Assembly (NCBI GenBank): GCA_964019695.1 | Contig: OZ026516.1 | Location: forward strand, 84,213,188 to 84,277,187 | Direction of reading: 5' to 3' | From: Loripinus fragilis | Lineage: Eukaryota; Mollusca; Bivalvia; Lucinida; Lucinidae | DNA: 64,000 nucleotides | Part shown: piece by piece, positions 1-10,267 of the stretch | Layout of the letters: each line of letters opens with the position of its first letter | Position numbering within the stretch: the first letter of the stretch is position 1 | Notes under the pieces: generated by a model | Seen by the model: the letters and a program-made list of their open reading frames with translations, nothing else | Database searches by the model: none | Told to the model about the DNA's origin: nothing | Position numbers and translations under genes: made by a program

Positions 1-1409
1 TTTCTGTCAAGCTGAAACTTCAGCTTACGCATGATGTTTAATCTAAACCAAGATTTGGCCTTGATATGGTCAGTGTGCTCATGCCAGCTGCCATCGTCAG
101 AAAAAATAAGTCCTAAGTGTTTATGCGACGTGACTTCGTTGATGTTTAGTTGAGCCATATTCAAAGGAGGGTGTAGAGGTTTGTTTTGTTTGTGTGAAAG
201 TGTCATAGATTCAGATTTGGAGGGATTAAAAGATACAAGCCATCTAGAAGCCCATAAGTGAATTTTCGCAAGGTCTGCATTTAATAAATTTGCTGCCTTT
301 TGAGGATTGTCAACAATGATGTAGAGAGATGTGTCATCTGCAAAAAGCCTGATGCTTGAGTGAATGTCTACAACAATATCATTAATATAGATAAGAAATA
401 AAAGAGGTCCTAAAATAGAGCCTTGGAGCACACCTGCTTTAATGTATTTCCAGGCAGATACTGCGCCAGGCAGTACCACTCTCTGTTTACGGTCAGCTAA
501 ATAACTCTTGAACCATAATAATAGGGAATCCGAAACACCGATAGACTCAAGTTTAAAGAGGAGGCCTCTGTGCCATACTCTGTCAAATGCTTTGCTTATG
601 TCACAAAATACAGCACGGACTTCTTTGCCTTCATCAAGGGATCTACAAAATGTGTTGTATATGTCAACGAGTTGGTTTACTGTTGAATCTCCAGGAATAA
701 AACCTGACTGTAAGGCAGACAAAATTTCATGGTCACGAATATAATTAAATAGATGCTTATGTACAACTTTTTCCAGGACCTTGCCCACTGCACTTAAAAG
801 AGAGGTAGGTCTATAATTAGAAACGACAGAAGGATCATCTTTTTTAAATATTGGGGCCACATTTGCCTCTTTCCAGAGTAAGGGAACTTTGCCAGTGGCC
901 AGAGAAAAATTGAAGAGGTTACTAAGAGGACCGGACAGAGGGGTAGCTAGTTTTTTCAGAATATGATTACTTATTTCATCAGGTCCTGAGGCTTTACCTA
1001 ATTGAAGAGATTTCAAGATAGATTCTACTTCATGAGGTGAAGTTGAAATGGAATTGAGATTATTTTCAGGGGGATCAATGTTGGGAGGTAGTGTAGCATT
1101 TGACTCGTCAAGAATAGTTTGTTCAACAAAGAAATCATTCATCAAAGACGCCTTATCGGCTTCTTCAGTGTGGACAATGTCATCTTTACAAAGTGGAGGA
1201 ATTGATGTGGTATTATTTGGTTTAATAAAATGTTTAAGGGTTTTCCACCAGTCACGTGGTCCAGTGTCAGTGTTTCTTAGTTTCGCTGCCAATTTGTCAA
1301 TTACAGATTGTTTCGCTTTACGGATTTCAGCTGTGGTAATGTTTCGAGTATGTTTGTATTTTTAGAAGTCAGCGGATCGTTTTGTTTTCTTGTATTTTTT
1401 GTATAAACG
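1..1409 (-). pseudogene. Reverse transcriptase region of the LINE ORF2
   Basis: Reverse-strand codons whose plus-strand triplets start at multiples of three read open from about 1409 down to position 1, apart from a TAA at 1362-1364. Visible RT landmarks in order are a linker (KAKQSVIDKL), GKASGPDEISNHILKKL, NYRPTSLLSAVGKVLEKV, ALQSGF, VFCDISKAFDRVWHRGLL, GVLQGSILGPLLFLIYIND and the catalytic FADD box (codons at 333-344), followed by the thumb region. FADD replaces the more common YADD and is normal for CR1 and Jockey relatives. This enzyme would reverse-transcribe the element RNA at the nicked target. The frame differs from the adjacent endonuclease block because of a one-base shift near 1410. 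Everything downstream of the FADD box up to the edge looks intact. Confidence 0.9.
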
Positions 1410-2165
1410 TTTTGCGTTTTCTTATAATTTTCTTTATTTTACATGTTAACCAGGGGGGATCTGATTGGCGTATTTTAATTGTTTTGTTTGGGATGTGCTG
1501 TTTTGCTAGTGCAATGATTCGATCTATAATGTTTTTTGCATATGCGTCTATATCGTTATCTTTTAAAGGTTCCCAGTTGGTTTCATGAAGATCGAGTGCA
1601 AATGATTGATAGTTGCCTCGGTCGTATAGCCAAATATGTCTAGTTGATATTGGGGTAGGGGCCTTATGGTAGCTTAGGACAAAATATACTGGGCAGTGAT
1701 AGCGTACGCTTTGATCGAGAAAGGGATCTCCAACGCCACTTAGCAGTATGCTACTTTTGTTAGAGGTGAATATAAGGTCAATAATGGAGGAGGAGCTTTC
1801 GGTAAAGTGAGTTGGTTCTACTATTAACTGATCAAAATTGAAGTGTTGGCATATGTCACGAACATTTTGATTACTTGCATGTTTTAGTGTCTCAAGGTTA
1901 AAATCACCAGTAACAAATATATCATTAAAATTGCAATCTAATGCTAAGTTGATCGAGTCTTCAATATATGATATTTTTGTTTGGGCAGGTGAGTTCGGTG
2001 GCCTATAAAATGTTCCTATTAGAATCTTTTTGTGGTGAATGTTGATTTCGACCCATACACATTCTACATGTGGTAATTCTAGGTCAGTTCTGCGCCGAGA
2101 GTAAATATCTTCCTTGATGTACACGCATACGCCACCATGATTGTCTGTTGGTCGGTCGCGACGAT
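1369..2165 (-). pseudogene. APE-type endonuclease, C-terminal part, of the LINE ORF2
   Basis: This block reads in a frame one base away from both neighbours. It has the endonuclease landmarks NHGGVCVYIKED (read just upstream of the first methionine), FIGTFYRPPNSPA-like (here LIGTFYRPPNS), TGDFNLE with the catalytic Asp/Asn pair, and SSSIIDLIFTS. The usual S-D-H active-site triplet is replaced by R-Y-H in VRYHCPVYFVL. As far as I recall this substitution is common in some CR1-like lineages, so it need not be inactivating. The end (KIKKIIRKRK, then a shifted tail ending at 1369) marks the second frameshift. The true frame resumes as the RT linker. The role would be nicking target DNA to prime reverse transcription. 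Confidence 0.85.
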
Positions 2166-2486
2166 AAAGAGAGCCTCATCTGTTGTGTTAGGACCTAACC
2201 AGGTCTCCGTCAGACAAATTATATTGAAGTTTCTAAGTTCAGGACATATCAAGTCAACTTTGTCCAAAATGCTTTGTATGTTGTAATGGACTACAGAGAA
2301 GTAGCTTGATATTAGCGAATCGTCGACCGACCCTGTGTCGTTTTGAGAAGTGTCAGGGCCTGGGTTGAGTTCGATATCCCCGGCATTTATTAATAGAAGT
2401 GACAGGAAAATTGTTAATTCGAAAGTTGTTAGATGCGCTATACCTTTAACCTTACAGTGACGCCCATAATGTAAGCCTATCCGCAT
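2155..2486 (-). pseudogene. N-terminus of the LINE ORF2 with a 2A-like peptide and the start of the endonuclease
   Basis: Starts with MRIGLHYGRH. Residues ~22-33 are strongly hydrophobic (FELTIFLSLLLI) and run straight into the 2A-like motif GDIELNPGP ending at residue 44 (codons 2355-2378). The core D-x-E-x-N-P-G-P is complete. In known 2A sequences the ribosome skips the bond between the last Gly and Pro, releasing the upstream peptide. The endonuclease fold starts after it: FSVVHYNIQSILDKVDL and ICLTETWLGPNTTDEA, which includes the catalytic Glu of the ETW box. Around 2155-2175 the frame is lost and the endonuclease continues in another frame. The methionine at 2486 is the only obvious start. 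The leader plus 2A arrangement resembles 2A-bearing LINEs reported from sea urchin and molluscs. Confidence 0.85.
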
Positions 2487-4030
2487 CCTGTATATCTGAA
2501 TTTCAATCGCGCCTAGGCCGTTTGTAATGATCTAAAGCTGGAGGATGCGGAGAAACATCATGCATAGAGCAGCTAAGCAAGTAGTGGATATGAAAATTAA
2601 AAGAGCCACAACGTCGTCCAAGAGTTAACATATCAACAAGACGAGACTTAAGTTATGCAGTCGATTATACATCGTAACTGCTTGGACGACATAAGAACGA
2701 GCCCACTGCGAGTTTTGTGTCCGCTAGAACCAATGCGTACATAGTAGGTTAACAAAGAGTATACTTCCCCGTGGAGCGACAAACAAACGAGTTTATATAC
2801 AATAAGTACAAAAAGAATCCAAAACATACAGTAACACAAAAATAGATTTTTACAAATCGGAACAAAGGACTTAATTGTTACTAATATTATTTGAGACTAT
2901 TCATGAGTCATTTGACTAGGTTAAGCCATCGTAGTCAGTGCAAACTCGTGTCAACACGACGAGACTATCGCTGTTGACCCGGGTCTACCTGATTACGTGA
3001 GGTTCGGTAGTTACATAATATTGAACGAGGCAACAAGCTATCCACTATTGAAATAATCTGTTAAGTTAGTTTGGAGTAATTTAGTACAATGAATACATTT
3101 GAAAATGATGTAGATCCAGATCAGCCAACCATGCCAGCTGATCATGATCCACACCTTTTTCAACTCTGTCTTGGATTTCACGCTATTCTTGCAAACCATG
3201 GAATAGTCTTTGAGAGTAAATACTGGAATACAAGCTAGTTGAGTCACTGTTTGAACTCATCTATGTGATTGTGCCAATGTTGAACTACATCAAAGTGACT
3301 AGATAGGTTTACTATTGTCAAGTTAGCAGCCGACTCATGAGAATTTGGTCCTATTGCATATTTTTATTAACATCATATTCTACCAAACTTGAAGATTGAC
3401 TTAGTTATTTGAACTAATGTTTGTGAATTATTTTACTGGAAACCTAAACGCGACATACCAATGGCTCTGCCGCGATTGAGCTTTGGTCTGCCGCAAATCA
3501 CAATATAACCAAACGTCTCATGGGCTGGCTCATGTAAATATATTTTATACTGTTAGGATTGCTAAATGTATGGCACATCATGTAGGTCATTAGCAGATGT
3601 AGCATCGTATGCCTGTTAATGGTTTATATTATGAGCATTTCGTCAAATGTGACTCCATTTTTGGCAACATTTTTATATATTAATTCGACATAAATTATAT
3701 ACGCCCAGTACAGGTGTCTAAAGCAGTGTCTTTCCTGGGTATACATCATTTACGAATGCATTTTTGCAGAGATCAATCACTTTTCATATTAAATATTCGC
3801 ATGGAGTCTGCGGCATTAACTGATGGAAAAATCTAAAGTGGCCAGCAAATGGTTGAAAAAAAAATAATGAAATTTCGACTCTTTGAAATTTCGTTAACTT
3901 TTTTAACTAATTTTTTCATCTTTGGGCTGTTGAAATTTAGTGAACATCCGTTAAAAACTGTGATACATTTTTTCATTTTCTGAGACCACTATAAAAATGA
4001 TAACATGGAGCCCAATCGAGTAGCAAGTTA
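2487..4030. other. No gene recognised; possible 5' UTR of the LINE at the left end
   Basis: About 1.5 kb of ordinary AT-rich sequence. The first few hundred bases may be the 5' UTR of the LINE. I see no conserved reading frame, TIR or tRNA-like head in the rest. Confidence 0.4.
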
Positions 4031-4039
4031 CTATTTTTT

Positions 4040-4063
4040 GCTTGCGGCGCTCTCGCCGCAAGC
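4040..4063. repeat. Short perfect hairpin (10-bp stem)
   Basis: The arms GCTTGCGGCG and CGCCGCAAGC pair perfectly around a CTCT loop. It is GC-rich in AT-rich surroundings. No poly-T follows, so it is not a Pol III terminator. Function unknown. Confidence 0.6.
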
Positions 4064-4399
4064 ATTTGTGTTGGAATAGTGATATCCTCTAGCTGGTTGT
4101 CTATTTATATAAATTAACTCCAACGGACTTGTGGGAAGGAGACGTTTAAAGAACCAATATAAACCGCAAGTAAAGATAACTATCGAAAACGGAATTAATG
4201 TTAGCATAACGTTGGGCGTAGACTTTTTTAAAAAAAGAGTTAAAAAACGTCCCCAAGTAAACACACCTTAAATTGAAAACAAATCCATCTAAACGAGCCT
4301 CACAATATCTTATTATTATCTACATCGTGAAAGAATTAAAATGAATTAAGGCACTGCCTTATGACGGACATGACAGACAGTTTTAATGCGCCCAAAGTG

Positions 4400-5240
4400 T
4401 AATCACACTGTCAATTCAAAGTGCCTGAGTCTTCACATCTTGTCTGGAGCATACCTCCATTACTGTTAAAGGTAGGAATTCCAAAATCGATATGTGGATG
4501 CATCTTAGGGTGCAAAGTGTTGTGTATCATTTCGGTCACTTTGACCTTGACCTCTTGCCTCAGTCGTCTTAGAATAATCGTGCCCTTAGCATATCTCAGC
4601 TAATTTCTTGTTTGGATGCATTATGGTGTTATTGATTGTAGCGTACTATTTTGGGGTCACTGTGACCTTGACCTCTGACTTTGATCTTTTAAAATTGTGT
4701 GCAGAGCATATTTCCTATACTAAATGGCAAAGAAATCCCATATGGGGGTTACATGTTGGGGTAGTGGAATGTTGCATACTGTTTTAGGTCACTGTGACCT
4801 TGACCGCTGGCCTCAAAACTTGAAAACACCATATCCCCAAGATATATCCCACATTGTTTTGAGGCAACAATCTCAATTTTTTGTGTGGATGCATCGGGAT
4901 GTTGGAGATGGTAGTGTACTACTTTGGGCAACTGTCACCTTGACCTCTGGCCTCAGTTGTATAAAACTCGTGTACTGAGCATATCTTCTAAATTATATAG
5001 GACATAGAATCTCAAATTTGGTATGTGGATACATCTATTGGCCATGGTGTGCCACCCACTGTTTTCAGGTCTCTGTGACCTTGACCTCTAGCTACAGTTC
5101 TGGATAAGTAGAGCCCGGACAATATCTGTATATTATGTGAGGTAGGAATCCAAAATTTGGTGTGTGGATACATTTAGGGGTTGCAGAGCGTTGCATAATG
5201 CTTCTGTGTCACACTGGCCATGGCCTTTTGCCTTCGTTTA
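4400..5240. repeat. Diverged tandem repeat, ~120-142 bp unit, each unit with a TGACCTTGACCT block
   Basis: About six degenerate units. The recurring block 'gtgaccttgacctctggc' occurs near 4542, 4662, 4795, 4934, 5076 and 5214, at spacings of about 120-142 bases. Other shared words are 'tgtggatgcat' and 'agcatatct'. Short ORFs here (4421, 4724, 4749) run through the repeat and are not genes. TGACCTTGACCT is a direct repeat of the AGGTCA nuclear-receptor half-site on the other strand. Confidence 0.85.
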
Positions 5241-5336
5241 AGAAAATCGAGGAAAACCCAAGTACCAAGAAACGTTTCTGAAACGTTTGTGATTGGTTGT
5301 ATGAAGGTTTATTTAAACGTAACCTTTCAGAAACGC

Positions 5337-6538
5337 TATATACTGAACGAAACTTCTAAACCGCCAGTTATCAAAACACTTTTTTAAATATAACTCATTT
5401 ATTATTAAACTGTTAGAAAATATATTTGGCACAGTATATTTGGGCACATTTATCCTTCGATTGAACATAACAAAGTTTGTTTCAATAGGGATGTTCATTT
5501 ATGAGTAACGATAGAGTACTTATACCAGTTTTGCACGTGGCACACAAATGCTAAATGTTTTTCGCAATGTGTATACTCGTATTTTAATCGACAACTATCC
5601 GACAACTTTATTTTATCACAAAAATGCCAACGCTTGGGTTGTATGAGTTTAAAATAGAGGGGTCAGGCTCTGGGTTCAATCAAAAAACAAGGCCTCGCTG
5701 AGACTGATTCATAATTTATCATAAAGTTTGACATGTTTTGATAGAGCCGAAAGTTAACACCACAACCTGTCGGTCATTTTTCATTTTTGCACTCGTATGA
5801 TGAAAAAATCGACAAAAACTGAGTATTACGTATGTCATAAAATGTCCTGTATAGTCCACCATACTTTGGTGCGGTGATGCACAAATACTGCATTTGAACG
5901 TCGGAACTGTCGAGATTGATGTTCAGTACACTGTTAATGGGTGACGGATGTTACAATAATATTGAAGACAAAAACATTTCATCACCATAAACACTCTTCT
6001 GTGTTCTTTTAGGCCATATGGGCCTCCATAGGAGCACTGAATTGCATGAAAATTGCTACTTTATTACAAAATAAACATAACAGTGTTCAATAATGTCCAT
6101 TTACAGCACCAGAAAGCTGACAAAAACATATCATCTCCATAAAGAATTATTGTGTTGTTTTATGTCATATAGGCTTCCATAGGAACATTGTGGATTACCT
6201 GAAAATTGCTACTTAATAAAAGCGAACCCTAAAAATATTCAATAATGTCCATTTATAACACCAAAAAGTTGGTGTTTTTCACTTTAGGTCCCTGGAATAC
6301 TTGGTTTTAATCGATGAGTTCAAATTCTAGCGTTTGTGTGAAAATGAAATGTGATGGTGCCTTTATACAGTCTATCAACTGAACATGTTATTTTCAAGTT
6401 ATGACAATGAAATTTAGACATGTTCTGTTTAATTGATTTTTCCATATTGAGTGTGAATTTTAGCCATGTATGGATCACATATGTTTAGATATATGAGAAA
6501 ATATCGAGTGGCGGTTTGGAAGTTTCGTTCAGTATATA
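5337..6538. mobile_element. 1.2-kb TIR element, no transposase (MITE-like)
   Basis: Positions 5337-5365 and 6510-6538 are inverted copies of 29 bases with one mismatch (ends tatatactgaacgaaact and agtttcgttcagtatata). The outermost TA on each side could be a TA target duplication, as in Tc1/mariner-like elements. No coding frame lies inside. Two internal direct copies of ~151 bp (5966-6117 and 6118-6271) share 'ataatgtccattta'. I read it as a non-autonomous DNA transposon. The superfamily is not proven. Confidence 0.75.
5966..6271. repeat. Two tandem ~151-bp copies inside the 1.2-kb TIR element
   Basis: Both copies run from 'gacaaaaacat' through 'catatgggcctccatag' or 'catataggcttccatag' to 'caataatgtccattta', offset by 151-152 bases. 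Divergence is moderate, so the duplication is old. Confidence 0.8.
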
Positions 6539-7397
6539 AACCATTCACAAAGGTACTGGTTTCTGCCAAGGAACAGCCACAAAAAGTCTTTATTGAAAAA
6601 TATTCAACTTCTAATATATATGTAGATACTTATCAGTAAATAAATTAACCATTTTCAAAGTAAAGCTCAATTTAGAAACAAGCGCTTGATGCAGTTCTGT
6701 AAACGTTTTATAAAATGTTTATCACAACCAAGTAGTGACTGCAAACAAAGGCCTCGCCTTTAAATTACTGCTTTAGCTGAATTAATGTTTCATTTTAAAT
6801 TATCATTACAATAAATGCTCATCTAATTGAACAAAACATATTAAATACGAAGCTGCAGTTAGTTTATTTAGTGCTTAAACTTCGTGATTCCAAACAAAGA
6901 AACTTACATAAGCAACTCCTCAGGTTATATTTGGTATTTTTGATAGTGTTTGCTTCGAAATGCATAATATCAATAGTTAGAAGAATGTTTGATATGCCTT
7001 TTTAACTGCTTGCTTCCAATAAATTTACTGTATAATCCAAACTTTAGTTTTTGCCATTGTCACATATTTTTGTGGCGTTACATAAACAGTGCAGTACCTA
7101 GATTTACTGGAAAGACTCGAATTACCTGAAACACCAGCGAAATACCGGGAAGACCAAAGAATAATAGGGAAAGATTGATTGGTGCTTTGGCGATAAATTT
7201 ATTGATTAAAGAAAATAATAAAAAAGTATATGCTGTTTATATTTTTTATATATATACATATATTTAATTGTGCATTTCGATATAATGAACATTAAAGAAA
7301 GTGGACATTACAGAATAAAAATCTAAAAAGTTTATTTCAAAATTACAATTTTACATATTTTAGTAAACACTTGGATTACGAGAGTCATACAATAAGT
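6539..7397. other. No feature recognised; AT-rich spacer
   Basis: Includes an AT-only run near 7230-7270 (tatatatatacatatattt). No reading frame or repeat end seen. Confidence 0.4.
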
Positions 7398-7680
7398 TTG
7401 AATGATAAATACTTGCAGTATCTAGCAGATCGGGTACCGTAGTTATGAATAACAGTTTAAAGGACAACAAACTTTAGAAAAATGAAAAACAACATGAAGG
7501 TTGAACGTTTCAGAAAGTTTTTTTTAAACGTTTGTTGAAAACTTTTAAGAACCCAAAATTTGATTGCAAAAATAGGGTTCCTAAACGTTAAAATCAAACG
7601 TTCCCCTGACGAAAACAAAACGTTTCCTCAACGTTTGGACAGCGTTAATTTGTAACGTTTGTCAAAAACGTTATGGAAAG
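7398..7680. repeat. AACGTT-rich repeat, copy 1 (direct partner at 8722-9003)
   Basis: Contains many AACGTT words (aaacgtttgttgaaaac, cgtttcctcaacgtttgga). The segment from 'gataaatacttgcag' through 'gtaacgtttg' repeats in direct orientation at 8722-9003. AACGTT is self-complementary, so both strands read alike. A smaller patch with the same words is at 5265-5335. Confidence 0.85.
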
Positions 7681-7689
7681 TAAGTAAGG

Positions 7690-8125
7690 GTGCAAAGATC
7701 AGGAATCGATACAATCAAGGACCACAACTGATCCAGGATACCAATGGGAAAGTAACAAACTCACAGCTAGACACCAAAACTAGAGCCAAGAGGTCAGCCC
7801 TTTCCCAGCAGGTGTCCACAAGGCACATATAAAAAGACGCATACAAATGCATAGCAAACACAAGACAGAAAAAACAATAAAGATCCACAAAAGAAGTACA
7901 GCCTTGGAACGGTCAGTAAAGTATTTTACTGGAAGGCTTAAACCGGTTTAACGGTGCACCAACCTCACCCTTAGTTCAGATGTGGATCAAGACACATAGA
8001 TGTTTGGTTTACATGAAAGACTCCTAATTTATCAATGCATCATCTCCTAGAACATTTAAATCAAGATATAAAAAGGAGATAAAGCAAAGATAAGGACTCA
8101 ACAGTAAATAAAACTGAACTACCGG
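7690..8125. repeat. Left arm of a ~430-bp inverted repeat pair (partner 9597-10035)
   Basis: Reading 7690 rightward (caaagatcaggaatcgata ... caacagtaaataaaactg) matches the reverse complement of 9597-10035 (cagttttatgtactgttg ... tcgattcctgatcttg) with scattered differences. The arms enclose ~1.5 kb. This could be a fold-back element or two opposed copies of one repeat. Confidence 0.85.
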
Positions 8126-8437
8126 AGCAAAAGAAATCCAACAGGTAAACCCGGTGGGCCCAACAAACAGCCAAAGCATCAAGCCCCTACCATCTCATCA
8201 ATAGATAAGCCTTTAAGTCGGAACCGTCATAGAGTCTGAAGTCCGACTCACCAGCGTGCAATTAAAGAGGAAAGCAAAGTTGCCAACTGTAATTGGGTTG
8301 ACCACAAAGCATGCAGTCTGTTGCAAAATATTAATGTTATAGCCAATCTTTTTATAATGGGAAATTATTTTAATGAACTGCGCTGGAAAATTATTAGAGC
8401 CAACAATCTTCTTCAATTTATACACCAAGTCACCATA

Positions 8438-8664
8438 GAATTCAGGTTCCGAAAGTCCATGGCGTAAGAGAGATTTATGTCCAACTTGGAATTTAGATAT
8501 CAAATCATAGTATCGTCTATAAAATTCAGGTTCCGAAAGTCCATGGAGTAAGAGAGATTGAAGTCCAACTTGGAATTTAATTGATAGACGATACTCTGAT
8601 TTGATATCTAAATTCCAAGTTGGACTTAAATCTCTCTTACGCCATGGACTTTGGGAAACTGAAT
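8438..8664. repeat. Fold-back element, direct-direct-inverted arms
   Basis: Arm 1 (8438-8518) and arm 2 (8521-8583) are direct partial copies sharing 'ggttccgaaagtccatgg'. Arm 3 (8584-8664) is the reverse complement of arm 1 over ~80 bases with few mismatches. RNA or single-stranded DNA would form a long hairpin with arm 2 as the loop. The short minus ORF at 8213-8503 overlaps arm 1 and is not considered a gene. Confidence 0.9.
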
Positions 8665-8721
8665 TCTTAACCCAAAATTTGATTGCAAAAATATAGTTTC
8701 TAAACGTTAAAATCAGTGCAT

Positions 8722-9110
8722 GATAAATACTTGCAGTTACTAGCAGATCGGCTGCCGTAGATATGAATTACAGTTTTAGACACAACAAACATCAGAATCA
8801 CAATTTTAAGAACATGAAAAACTTCATGAAGATTGAAGGTTTCAGAAAGGGTTTTTTCAAAACGTTTGTTGAAAACGTTAAGGAACCCAAAATTCGATTG
8901 CAAAATTAGGGTTCCTAAACGTTGAAATCAAACTTCCCCTAACGTAAATAAAACGTTTCCTCAACGTTTGGACAACGTTTTTTTGTAACGTTTGTCCAAA
9001 ACGTTTAGGAACCCAAAATTTGATTGCAAAAGAGGGTTTCTAAACGTTAAAATCAAATGTTACCCTAATGTAAACAAAACGTTTCCTAAAGTTTAGTAAA
9101 TAGGATATTT
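8722..9110. repeat. AACGTT-rich repeat, copy 2, plus an extra half unit
   Basis: 8722-9003 is a direct copy of 7398-7675. 9003-9110 repeats the 'aggaacccaaaatt' to 'aaaacgtttcct' part once more. A related piece, 8671-8715, precedes it. Confidence 0.85.
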
Positions 9111-9596
9111 CACAGTTACGTGACCAATGCAAGACATTTGTGGAAAAGTTATTTGACAACTCCCTTCTATAATTGGCCATGCATTAGCCTGAGGTTAAGA
9201 ATCCAGCAACAAAAAAATAGTAGGGTACTTGCTAGAGGCTCAAGTAGGACTTTTTCTCATCCTTTTCATCATCACTATCCAAATGCATACACTGTCAGTC
9301 TAAGATATTGTATTTTCCTCAGGACTATTGCAACTTGGAATGCATTTAAAACTGAAATTACGACATAAGAACTGTACATAAAAAAAACCTCAAAAGCCAA
9401 TTAAGCTCATTTTCCTGGACGTGAGAACACAAAAGTTTTACATAAATTGTCAAAGTAACACCAACAGAATGATCACCACAACTTTAATGGTATAAACCAT
9501 AAACAATACATATTCTATGTTCATTCAAGAGACAACTTTTGTAAATAAAAGAAATTATAGGCGTACTTTTTCTAATTTAAGACCAGAAAGGAATTC

Positions 9597-10040
9597 TTTT
9601 GCTCCAGAATCAGTTTTATGTACTGTTGAGTCCTTACCTTGATATATCTCGATTTATATGTTCTAGGACATGATGCATGGATAAGTTAGGGGTCTTTCAT
9701 GCAAGCCAAGCATCTATGTGTCTTAATCAATATCTAAACTAAGGGTGATGTTGGAGCCGTGAAACTGCTTTAAGCCCTCTTGTAAAAATATTTTTTCTGA
9801 CCTTTCCAAGAGGGTGTTTCCTTTGTGGATCATTTTTGCTATTTCTGTTTCGTGTTTGTCATGTTGTCTTTTCTGTTCATTGCTGCCTTGTGGCCATTAT
9901 GCTGGGAAATGGCTGACCTTTTGGCTCTCGTTTGAGATGTTTTATTGTGTTTTTGTCACTTTCCCATGTGGTATCCTGTGTCAGGTATGGTACTCGATTG
10001 TATCGATTCCTGATCTTGGCCACCTTTTCGTACTTTGTGA
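9597..10040. repeat. Right arm of the ~430-bp inverted repeat pair
   Basis: Reverse-complement partner of 7690-8125. It is slightly longer in the middle. The ORF at 9814-10044 is within the arm and looks non-coding. Its 3' half also resembles the repeat at 10596-10756 and 44103-44245 (gtgtttttgtcactttccc-like text). Confidence 0.8.
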
Positions 10041-10267
10041 CTAGTTACTATGGTCTTGGCAGCCTGAAGCCTCCATGCGAGCTTAACATTTTGTGCTTCA
10101 TCAACAGCTGAATCTAGAGCGAACATTTGGTACCAGTAAAATGCATTTAAGCCCCACACCCTTTGGCTAAGGCTGCTGTACGTTCTAATAGGATGGTTCT
10201 GTTGTTGATGATTAGTACTCCCATTGTGTGATCCTGTTATTGTTCTATGTTTTTGTGCGTTACTTTA

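Larger units (their letters stand above)
1..2486 (-). mobile_element. CR1-like non-LTR retrotransposon (LINE), 3' end cut by the window edge
   Basis: Minus-strand element with the order N-terminal 2A-like peptide, APE-type endonuclease, reverse transcriptase. The RT reading frame still runs open at position 1, so the C-terminus and 3' tail lie outside the window. Three lesions are visible: a frameshift near 2155-2175, a second near 1405-1415, and an in-frame stop at 1362-1364. The rest reads cleanly, so the copy is fairly young. It could alternatively be a functional copy damaged by assembly errors. The CR1-like assignment rests on the domain layout, the endonuclease motifs and the FADD box. 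Jockey, L2 and Rex1 relatives share some of these, so the clade is not certain. The 5' UTR probably extends beyond 2486, but I see no clear element start. Confidence 0.9.

Noticed and set aside
1048..1588. Plus-strand ORFs antisense to the LINE
   Set aside because: They are shadows of the minus-strand RT and endonuclease frames, which carry clear RT motifs.
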